Source: Candidatus Poseidoniaceae archaeon (lineage in GTDB: Archaea; Thermoplasmatota; Poseidoniia; Poseidoniales; Poseidoniaceae). Taken from it: 5,621 bases of DNA. The notes beneath the pieces are model-generated. The model was given only the letters and a program-made list of their open reading frames with translations. It made no database searches and was not told the origin of the DNA. The stretch covers positions 1 through 5,621 of the forward strand of contig JASLVI010000099.1 of NCBI GenBank assembly GCA_030741455.1. Direction: 5' to 3'. A program made the position numbers and the translations under genes. Of the stretch, positions 1-5,181 are shown one piece after another; the stretch's first letter is position 1, and the number at the start of each line of letters is the position of its first letter.

Positions 1-384
1 CATCTTTTGCTCAACGCTGCCTGCGATGATCGAAGTCATTCAATCGGAACGGGTGCGCTTACCATCGATGATGTTGCTCAACATTCAGACGCTGGACAAG
101 TGTTCAGAAATTTACTTTTGTCACCATCGTCAAGAGCAGAGGCAATTCCAGAACTTGAAGTGCTTGCAAATGAGGTTGCAGCTGCGCACGGAGCTGCTTC
201 GGCTCCGATCAATGAAGAACAATTGCACTACTTGATGAGTCGAGGATTGTCCAAGCCAGAGGCAACATCGATGATTGTCGAAGGGTTTCTTGTCGATTCG
301 TTCACAGGTTTGGATTCTGATTTTGTACGAGATGCCATTCAAACCAGGCTCACTGTGCATCTTGAATGCCAACTTATTGGGTGA
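1..384 (+). CDS. sufD: SufD-like FeS assembly scaffold protein, C-terminal part (5' truncated)
   Basis: C-terminal ~127 residues of a SufB/SufD-family protein; the reading frame is open to the left edge, so the start lies outside the window. SufD partners SufB and the ATPase SufC in the cytoplasmic SufBC(2)D scaffold where FeS clusters are built. Visible family landmarks are a FRNLLLSPSSRAEAIPELEV stretch (about residues 35-54), the HGA element after it (His63 of the visible part), the YLMSRGLSKPEA helix and the IVEGFL segment. The RNLLLS...PELE wording fits SufD better than SufB. The Cys that often precedes this His by two residues (CSHG in bacterial SufD) is Ala here (AAHG). The stop overlaps sufS, showing operon membership. 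SufB is the main alternative, but the following sufS-sufE-sufT order also favours SufD as the gene before sufS. Confidence 0.86.
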   Translation, partial: HLLLNAACDDRSHSIGTGALTIDDVAQHSDAGQVFRNLLLSPSSRAEAIPELEVLANEVAAAHGAASAPINEEQLHYLMSRGLSKPEATSMIVEGFLVDSFTGLDSDFVRDAIQTRLTVHLECQLIG

Positions 385-1580
385 TTGAATTGGCGATTCA
401 AGATGACTTCCCTATTCTCCAACGCCTCGTCAATGGCCATCGTCTGATTTACCTTGACAATGCTGCAACCACACAAAAACCAGCGATCGTCATCGATGCA
501 ATGAACGACTATTACACAAAACACAACGCAAATGTCCACAGAGCGGTCCATACACTTGCAGGTGAAGCAACCGACGGCTATGAGGCGTGTCGAGATGCAC
601 TCAAAACATGGTTTCGTGCTGAACGATGCATTCTCACCAGTGGAACAACAGAGGCAATCAATCTCGCTGCTCACGCTTGGGGTCATTCACAACTGAAAGG
701 ACGGCCAATTGTCTTGACTGAGATGGAACATCACAGCGATATTGTTCCATGGCAAATGCTTGCTGAGACCTTTGGAAACGAATTACGATATGTCCCTGTA
801 AAATCGGATCTAACCCTCGACATGGAAGCCTTTGAAGCCTCCATTGAAGGTGCAGGATTGGTTTGTGTCGTCCACACATCGAACGTTCTTGGTGTCCGAA
901 ATCCTATCGAAGAAATCATCCGTATCGCTCATAACCATGGCGCTAAAGTCTTGCTTGATGCTGCACAAGGTGCACCTCATTGCCAAATCAACATGGCTGA
1001 ACTTGGTGCCGACATGATGGCATTATCCGCACACAAAATGTGCGGCCCTACTGGAATCGGTTGCCTCCTCGTCAATGAGGAGACCTTCCAAGAAATGCAG
1101 CCATTCATGGGAGGTGGAGATATGATTGAGACAGTCACACTCGAAGGTTCCACCTACCAAACAAATGAACATCGATTCGAAGCTGGAACACCACGAATTG
1201 CTGAGGCGATTGGATGGAATGCTGCATTAACCTACCTTGGAACCCTCGATCTTGAACAACAGCACGGACGATTGCTGGAGATTGCTCGTCATGTTGCTCA
1301 AGAATTACGTTCGATGGGCATGACCGTTTATGGACGTCATGATGATGATGATTCATCCGTCGTTTCCTTCCTTCATCCAACGCTCCACAGCGAAGACTTT
1401 GCTCATCTTCTTGATGCACGGGGCGTTGCAGTTCGAACAGGACACCATTGTGCCCAACCGTTGCTGAATCGTCTCGGCATTACTGGTACTGTACGTGCAT
1501 CCTTTTACATCTACAATACAATGCAAGACGCTGAAGAATTCTTGATGCATGTCCGAAATATTCTGGAGCGATTTGCATGA
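366..1580 (+). CDS. sufS: Cysteine desulfurase SufS (class II, PLP-dependent)
   Basis: Converts L-cysteine to L-alanine and carries the sulfur as a persulfide on its active-site Cys for FeS cluster assembly. All hallmarks of a group II desulfurase are present in 404 residues: LDNAATTQKP (30-39), the TSGTTEAINL cofactor loop (91-100), EMEHHSDIVPWQ with His123, LDAAQ with Asp198 and Gln201, the Schiff-base lysine Lys224 in SAHKMCGPTG, the GGGDMIETV and RFEAGTP hairpin segments, catalytic Cys362 in RTGHHCAQPL, and Arg378 in RASFYIYNT. Length matches the family (about 400-420). The ATG start overlaps sufD by 19 nt. A GTG at 381 (residue 6) would give a 4-nt GTGA overlap and is equally compatible with the family N-terminus. 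The gene ends in an ATGA overlap with sufE, its expected sulfur acceptor. A run of four Asp (326-329) lies in a normally variable loop. Identification is firm. Confidence 0.97.
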   Translation: MPTYWVIELAIQDDFPILQRLVNGHRLIYLDNAATTQKPAIVIDAMNDYYTKHNANVHRAVHTLAGEATDGYEACRDALKTWFRAERCILTSGTTEAINLAAHAWGHSQLKGRPIVLTEMEHHSDIVPWQMLAETFGNELRYVPVKSDLTLDMEAFEASIEGAGLVCVVHTSNVLGVRNPIEEIIRIAHNHGAKVLLDAAQGAPHCQINMAELGADMMALSAHKMCGPTGIGCLLVNEETFQEMQPFMGGGDMIETVTLEGSTYQTNEHRFEAGTPRIAEAIGWNAALTYLGTLDLEQQHGRLLEIARHVAQELRSMGMTVYGRHDDDDSSVVSFLHPTLHSEDFAHLLDARGVAVRTGHHCAQPLLNRLGITGTVRASFYIYNTMQDAEEFLMHVRNILERFA

Positions 1581-1987
1581 CTTATCCTCAGAAGTTGGCA
1601 GAATTAGTTGATGATTTTCAATCCATTGATGATCGAATGGAACGACTTGAATATGTATTTGACCTAGCCTCAGAGGTGAATGAACTTCCAAATGATGAAT
1701 GGACAGATTCAACACGGATTCATGGTTGTCAATCTGAAGCACACGTTCGAGTTGATATTGAGGACGAAAATGTTCGACTTTACTCAGGTGCTGATTCGAA
1801 GTTGGTTCAAGGACTCATGGGGATTTTAACCATCGCTATCGATGGGCAACCGATTGAAATCGCTCGAACCTTAACTCCAGAATTTGCTGTCGAAATGGGC
1901 GTTCTCAATTCACTCTCCCCATCACGCAGCAATGGATTCCGAAACATGTTCGACAAAGTAATGTCCACATTAATGGAGGAAGAATAA
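1577..1987 (+). CDS. sufE: SufE-type sulfur acceptor protein
   Basis: Accepts the persulfide from SufS on a conserved Cys, stimulates desulfurase turnover and passes sulfur to the SufBCD scaffold. The 136-residue product matches SufE in length (about 138 in E. coli) and layout: the N-terminal helix region ending in RMERLEYVFDLA (20-31), the acceptor Cys51 in RIHGCQSEAHV, the GADSKLVQGLMGIL helix (71-84), and the C-terminal LSPSRSNGFRNM signature (113-124). Cys51 falls at the same residue number as in the E. coli protein. The start is fixed by an ATGA overlap with the sufS stop. SufU, the other SufS partner, has a different fold with zinc ligands that are not seen here. SufE appears to be uncommon in archaea, so the gene may have been acquired with its operon from bacteria; this is inference. 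Confidence 0.95.
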   Translation: MTYPQKLAELVDDFQSIDDRMERLEYVFDLASEVNELPNDEWTDSTRIHGCQSEAHVRVDIEDENVRLYSGADSKLVQGLMGILTIAIDGQPIEIARTLTPEFAVEMGVLNSLSPSRSNGFRNMFDKVMSTLMEEE

Positions 1988-2304
1988 TGGTTGAAGAAGC
2001 GCAAGTCATGGAATCGTTGCAATCGGTTGAAGACCCTGAATTGGATATTTCAATTGTCGAATTAGGTCTTGTTTATGCAGTACGCTTTGAAGATCGTGAT
2101 GAAGGAATGCATGCTGAAATTGATCTTACGCTGACCTCACCAGGATGTCCAGCAGCGCCTGAGATTATGGCAGCAGCACATCGAGCCGCCCTTCAGACCG
2201 ATGGATTGAACAGCGTTCACATCAATCTTGTTTGGTCTCCACGCTGGGATCCACGTACTCATGCGAGTGAAGATGCACGCATGGACATGGGCATTTGGGA
2301 TTGA
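1987..2304 (+). CDS. sufT: SufT / MIP18-family (DUF59) FeS assembly factor
   Basis: A 105-residue MIP18-family protein. Members such as SufT, the PaaD domain and eukaryotic Cia2 act in maturation or delivery of FeS clusters to client proteins; the exact biochemistry is not settled. Family features are the acidic DPELDISIVELGLVY stretch (16-30), TLTSPGCP with the conserved Cys54 (48-55), and a C-terminal VWSPRWDP (82-89) followed by SEDARMDMG, corresponding to the usual W-P-W-x-P ... AR-LG(M) ending. The start is set by a TAATG junction in which the sufE stop and this ATG share one base, so translation is probably coupled. It is the last gene of the suf operon. Its stop codon directly abuts the stop of the convergent riboflavin kinase gene. 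The MIP18 assignment is firm; the specific name SufT rests on operon context. Confidence 0.9.
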   Translation: MVEEAQVMESLQSVEDPELDISIVELGLVYAVRFEDRDEGMHAEIDLTLTSPGCPAAPEIMAAAHRAALQTDGLNSVHINLVWSPRWDPRTHASEDARMDMGIWD

Positions 2305-2775
2305 TTAGACAGCTAGTTGAAGGGTGACATCATCACCGTCTTCAATTCCGAGACGCTCTCGTAAAAATGGGCCTGAAATGACCTCAACTACGTCGACATG
2401 GCGGGTCAAATCTGGAATCAGAATCGCACAGTCAACAACATGTTCGTTGTGAGAAATCGTTGCTCGATAGGCGGTCGCACCTCCAAAGGAAACACCATCG
2501 CGGAGAAAGCCTCGAACTCGTAGCGCTTCAAAGGCATCGACATTGGCTGAGTTTGCTTTCTCAAGGGCATCTGGATTGGCATCAAGTGTATCAATACCCG
2601 CTTTGTTTCTCAGTGCAATGTAGTGAACAAGATGCTCTTCCTCCACAGTGATGTTGAGCGTTCCTGGCCATGCGGTTGTACCTAGAATGGAGCGAAACTG
2701 TTCTTGGTAATGCGGTTGCGACATGAACACATGGGCTCGGCCTAATCCGCTGCTGACGACTCCGTTCAGTTGCAC
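2305..2775 (-). CDS. ribK: CTP-dependent riboflavin kinase (archaeal RibK, DUF120)
   Basis: Phosphorylates riboflavin to FMN using CTP rather than ATP (EC 2.7.1.161), the archaeal route to flavin cofactors. The 156-residue product carries the family pattern: an N-terminal NGVVSSGLGRAHVF glycine-rich strand-loop (4-17), YQEQFRSILGTTAWPGTLNI (23-42) with the PGTLN motif whose Thr39 and Asn41 are expected metal/nucleotide ligands, and a C-terminal ILIPDLTRHVDVVEVI ... LRERLGIEDGDDVTLQL block. There is no N-terminal winged-helix domain, so this is the stand-alone kinase rather than the kinase-regulator fusion found in some archaea. It is about 20 residues longer than my recollection of the Methanocaldococcus enzyme; the extra part falls around residues 62-88. 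The GTG start is the first possible one, because a stop codon lies four codons upstream in frame. It is transcribed divergently from the oxoamine synthase gene. Confidence 0.92.
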   Translation of the reverse strand: MQLNGVVSSGLGRAHVFMSQPHYQEQFRSILGTTAWPGTLNITVEEEHLVHYIALRNKAGIDTLDANPDALEKANSANVDAFEALRVRGFLRDGVSFGGATAYRATISHNEHVVDCAILIPDLTRHVDVVEVISGPFLRERLGIEDGDDVTLQLAV

Positions 2776-2783
2776 ATTACCAT
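2766..2783 (-). other. Possible five-codon upstream ORF overlapping the ribK start
   Basis: An ATG at 2783 opens the mini-ORF MVMCN, which stops with TGA at 2768-2766. It overlaps the ribK GTG start (2775-2773) in a different frame. A GGAGGAG motif lies 8 nt upstream of this ATG, the normal Shine-Dalgarno distance, whereas it is 16 nt from the kinase GTG. The ORF could couple translation by termination-reinitiation or act as a tiny leader. It could also be chance, or reflect a single-base sequence error at the gene start. No function is known. Confidence 0.3.
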
Positions 2784-2791
2784 GCTAAACA

Positions 2792-2798
2792 CTCCTCC
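2792..2798 (-). promoter_or_regulatory. Shine-Dalgarno motif upstream of ribK
   Basis: The minus strand reads GGAGGAG, complementary to the 3' end of 16S rRNA. The spacing is 16 nt to the ribK GTG but 8 nt to the ATG of the overlapping mini-ORF at 2783. It is one of only two clear Shine-Dalgarno motifs I found in the window. Confidence 0.45.
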
Positions 2799-2853
2799 TT
2801 TTCATCATGCGTATTGAACCCACAACTCACAAAAGCCCTTAATCAACCTCGAC

Positions 2854-2861
2854 GAGGAGGG
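2854..2861 (+). promoter_or_regulatory. Shine-Dalgarno motif deciding the oxoamine synthase start
   Basis: GAGGAGGG lies 12 nt upstream of the ATG at 2874, with GGTGAG (2865-2870) even closer to it. Both sit inside the longer reading frame that begins with TTG at 2814, supporting ATG 2874 as the true start. Confidence 0.55.
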
Positions 2862-2873
2862 AATGGTGAGACC

Positions 2874-4055
2874 ATGCCCGGCGACATGACGTGGATGAAA
2901 CAACGCTTTGATGAACTCAATGAGAAGTCCTTACTTTGGGAACCACCTACGCTCGAAGGGCCGAATCAACCGCGATGTACAATGGAGGGCAAACCCACGA
3001 TTATGCTCTCAGCAAACAACTATCTCAACCTTACAACCCATCCTAAAGTCGTTCGAGCCATGGTCGATGCAACGACAACCTATGGGGCTGGAAGTGGTTC
3101 GGTCCGCGCCATTGCTGGAACGATGGATTTGCATCTCGAAGCAGAGCGAACAGTTGCAGATTTCAAAGGCGTGGAAGCTGCACTCATTTATTCAGCAGGT
3201 TATACTGCCAACGTCGGATTGATTCCAACCCTTGTTCAAGGCCCTCAAGATGTTATCATCAGTGACGAGTTGAACCATGGTTCGATCATCGATGGTGTTC
3301 GATTGACAAAGGCTCAGCGTGGCGTCTATGCCCACAACGACATGGGTGAGCTTGAAGCGGTTCTCAAAGCACATGAAGGTGCAGAACGCAAATTGATCAT
3401 CACCGATGGTGTGTTCTCAATGGATGGAGATTATGCACCACTCGATGAAGTGAATAAACTCGCTGAAGAATATGGTGCAATGGTCCTCGTCGATGATTGT
3501 CATGGCGAGGGAGTACTCGGTGAAGGTGGACGTGGAATCGTTGATCATTTCAAACTACAAGGAAAAGTAGACTTCGAAGTAGGTTCCTTTTCCAAAGCGC
3601 TCGGCGTTCAAGGAGGGATCCTCGCTGGAACTGAGATGACACGTACGCACGCACTGAATCATTCACGCTCATGGCTTCTTTCAGGATCGCAACCACCAGG
3701 GGTTGCAGCAGCCCAAAAGGCGGCGATTGAAGTCTTAATGGAAGAACCAGAGCATCATGCAAAACTCTGGGAGAATACAAATTATTTCCGAAAGGAATTA
3801 CAATCTCTTGGTTTTGATACGGGAGTTTCGACAACGCCAATTATCCCAATCATGTGTGGTGAATCCTCAACTGCAAAGCAAATGACCAACCACCTACAAA
3901 ACGAGGGCGTGATGGCTGGAGCAATTGTGTTCCCAATGGTTGCACGAGATAAGGCACGAATTCGAACCCAAATGTCTGCTGGTTTGTCACGAGATGATCT
4001 TGATGAAGTTCTACGACTCTTGGAATCCATTGGCCCGAAGGTCGGCCTCATCTGA
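2874..4055 (+). CDS. kbl: Glycine C-acetyltransferase / alpha-oxoamine synthase (PLP)
   Basis: Fold-type I PLP enzyme of the alpha-oxoamine synthase family. The likely reaction is 2-amino-3-oxobutyrate + CoA to glycine + acetyl-CoA (threonine breakdown), or its reverse. From ATG 2874 the protein has 393 residues, close to E. coli Kbl (398). Landmarks in this numbering are SANNYLNL (46-53), GAGSGSVRAIAGT (71-83), YSAGYTANVG (106-115), SDELNHGSIIDGVRL with His135, TDGVFSMDGDYAPL (177-190), VDDCHGEGVLGEGG with Asp207 and His210, the Schiff-base lysine Lys241 in GSFSKALG, and a C-terminal ARIRTQMSAG. The DGVFSMDG and IRTQMSA elements resemble Kbl. Bifunctional Kbl/8-amino-7-oxononanoate synthases share most of these, so BioF-type activity is possible. 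A TTG at 2814 would add 20 residues, but ATG 2874 has the better ribosome site and aligns with the family start. No threonine dehydrogenase gene is in view. Confidence 0.85.
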   Translation: MPGDMTWMKQRFDELNEKSLLWEPPTLEGPNQPRCTMEGKPTIMLSANNYLNLTTHPKVVRAMVDATTTYGAGSGSVRAIAGTMDLHLEAERTVADFKGVEAALIYSAGYTANVGLIPTLVQGPQDVIISDELNHGSIIDGVRLTKAQRGVYAHNDMGELEAVLKAHEGAERKLIITDGVFSMDGDYAPLDEVNKLAEEYGAMVLVDDCHGEGVLGEGGRGIVDHFKLQGKVDFEVGSFSKALGVQGGILAGTEMTRTHALNHSRSWLLSGSQPPGVAAAQKAAIEVLMEEPEHHAKLWENTNYFRKELQSLGFDTGVSTTPIIPIMCGESSTAKQMTNHLQNEGVMAGAIVFPMVARDKARIRTQMSAGLSRDDLDEVLRLLESIGPKVGLI

Positions 4056-4082
4056 TTCAATTTCTGAGTTTATTGCTTAACT
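4056..4082 (+). terminator. T-rich gap between convergent genes, possible terminator
   Basis: This 27-bp spacer separates the stops of the oxoamine synthase and the convergent small gene. On the + strand it has short T runs (ATTTCT, GTTTATTG), the kind of U-rich tract at which archaeal RNA polymerase can terminate. There is no hairpin and the runs are short, so this is a weak call. Confidence 0.25.
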
Positions 4083-4442
4083 TCAAGATTTGATTTCAGC
4101 CTGTTCAGCATCTTCCATCAAAATGAATTCAAATGCACCTGTTGCACTATCGTAATCGATCGAGAGGAATAAGGCTTTCATATGTCGCTCTTCGAATGGA
4201 TCGTGGAAAAAGGGTTGTCCTGCTCTGAAAATTTTGAGGATTTCCTTGTATTCGGACATCGACATATTTCCCGTAATCGTATATTCTCCGGATTCTGAAC
4301 CTTCATCCAAAAGATCGTCACCCTCTTGACCACGAATTACCGTGCGTTGAAGTCGTCGCTTAACACTCATGTGAACGTTGCAGTTCGAAATTCGGTGCCA
4401 GTCTTTTCCTACCGATGCAATGAAACATTCGTTGACTTCCAT
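4083..4442 (-). CDS. Small beta-rich protein of unknown function
   Basis: I do not recognise this family with confidence. From ATG 4442 the product has 119 residues, is soluble and lacks membrane segments. It starts with a short strand (ECFIASVGKDW), continues through a basic patch (VKRRLQRTVIRGQEG) and an acidic loop (GDDLLDEGSESG). It then has a strand YTITGNMS, a helix SEYKEILKIFRAGQ, and two closing strands (HMKALFLSIDY and AFEFILMED). The order basic strand, ITG strand, helix with a following G, then two strands ending in a hydrophobic-acidic residue pattern loosely recalls small phage tail or baseplate beta-sandwich proteins. That is pattern reading only. An ATG at 4493 would add 17 residues, but a TATA-like box 26 nt before ATG 4442 favours the shorter form. 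It lies last in a - strand run of three unknown genes. Confidence 0.62.
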   Translation of the reverse strand: MEVNECFIASVGKDWHRISNCNVHMSVKRRLQRTVIRGQEGDDLLDEGSESGEYTITGNMSMSEYKEILKIFRAGQPFFHDPFEERHMKALFLSIDYDSATGAFEFILMEDAEQAEIKS

Positions 4443-4465
4443 AGTGCATATCATAGCGATTCCGA

Positions 4466-4471
4466 ATATAA
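4466..4471 (-). promoter_or_regulatory. TATA-like box of a leaderless archaeal promoter
   Basis: The minus strand reads TTATAT, preceded by the purine-rich GGAAGAA where a TFB recognition element would be. Its centre is about 26 nt upstream of the ATG at 4442, the spacing expected if transcription starts at the start codon itself. No Shine-Dalgarno motif lies between them. The site falls within the 17-codon extension that would arise from ATG 4493, so the two start models exclude each other. Confidence 0.45.
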
Positions 4472-4508
4472 TTCTTCCACTGATACGATTCATCAGCGAA
4501 CATCGAAT

Positions 4509-5123
4509 CTATTCGGATTCAAACGCGTCAACAACCTCCAGAAGCTCGAGGTCTTCTCCAGCCATATCATCGGCTGAATCGTGTGACGATACAGGTAATG
4601 TCTTCATGCCATCAAATGGATTTACACCTTCATCGAGCATGCAGAGAAGGCGCCAACGTGGCGCCCAAGACAGGTGTACATATGCAGGACCAGGGAGCAA
4701 GAGAATGAACAAGGAAATTCCGCTTGGAATATCGAGAACGTTGGAGAAATCTAGGCCAAGTAATCCGATACCAATGAATGGCATGGGATACAGAATGATA
4801 CGAGGCGGCGTCATAGGCATCCGTTTCGTCAGGCTGACAAGAATCAACGAGCAGAATCCGAGAACCAAGCAAGCTGCCATAAACAGAGAGGAAAACAACA
4901 ACCAATTGGAAAACGATTCGTTCAAATTATCGAAACGAAGAATGTAAGGAAAAATCAACGCTAGCCCAATGAGGAATCCATAGAACATACCGATGTTTGC
5001 AGGATGAGAGAGCCAGAGAGGAAGTCTCGAAAATCGGCGAGAAAGAGACGTCCCAAAGAGCAGTTCCTGATGCTCAGAGTCCAGTTCAGAGATAATCTCT
5101 GACCAACGAACTGGGGTTTCCAT
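4509..5123 (-). CDS. Four-helix integral membrane protein of unknown function
   Basis: A 204-residue protein with no family I recognise. A hydrophilic N-terminus (1-40, rich in charged residues, with a basic SRRFSRLPLW patch) leads into four predicted membrane segments. These lie at roughly 43-63 (MFYGFLIGLALIFPYIL), 74-98 (WLLFSSLFMAACLVLGFCSL), 108-124 (RIILYPMPFIGIGLLGL) and 132-150 (IPSGISLFILLLPGPAYV). Short loops such as TKRMPMTPPR separate them. The last ~45 residues are a soluble tail ending in an acidic stretch (SADDMAGEDLELLEVVDAFESE). Basic residues flanking segments 1 and 2 and an even number of helices suggest both ends face the cytoplasm. The ATG at 5123 is the only good start; no Shine-Dalgarno or TATA motif is evident before it. 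It is followed 15 to 66 nt later by the small beta-rich gene, so they may share a transcript in part. Confidence 0.72.
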   Translation of the reverse strand: METPVRWSEIISELDSEHQELLFGTSLSRRFSRLPLWLSHPANIGMFYGFLIGLALIFPYILRFDNLNESFSNWLLFSSLFMAACLVLGFCSLILVSLTKRMPMTPPRIILYPMPFIGIGLLGLDFSNVLDIPSGISLFILLLPGPAYVHLSWAPRWRLLCMLDEGVNPFDGMKTLPVSSHDSADDMAGEDLELLEVVDAFESE

Positions 5124-5181
5124 AAGTGGATGCTGACAGGTTTAGGCTTTCAATGCACCCGTTCATGCATCGTTGAAACTT

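Noticed and set aside
1430..1437. Palindromic GTTCGAAC and many TTCGAA sites across the window
   Set aside because: They mostly arise from common codons (TTC, GAA, CGA) in reading frame and show no regular spacing or intergenic bias.
1353..1742. Minus strand ORF (129 codons) opposite sufS/sufE
   Set aside because: It overlaps two firmly identified genes with catalytic residues on the + strand and has no recognisable motif of its own.
2807..2842. Eleven-codon ORF (MRIEPTTHKSP) upstream of the oxoamine synthase
   Set aside because: No Shine-Dalgarno or TATA-like signal precedes it and nothing marks it as more than a chance short ORF.
2814..2873. N-terminal extension of the oxoamine synthase from a TTG codon
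   Set aside because: The added 20 residues extend beyond the usual family start, the TTG has no ribosome site, and ATG 2874 has GAGGAGGG upstream and gives a family-typical length.
4378..4947. Long + strand ORF (189 codons) opposite the membrane-protein gene
   Set aside because: Serine/arginine-rich composition with no domain-like pattern; it is the antisense shadow of the genes on the minus strand, which have clear hydrophobic and strand patterning.
5151..5171. Inverted ATGCA/TGCAT repeat in the gap before the membrane-protein gene
   Set aside because: A 5-bp stem with an 8-nt loop and no T tract is too weak for a terminator or operator call and is expected by chance.
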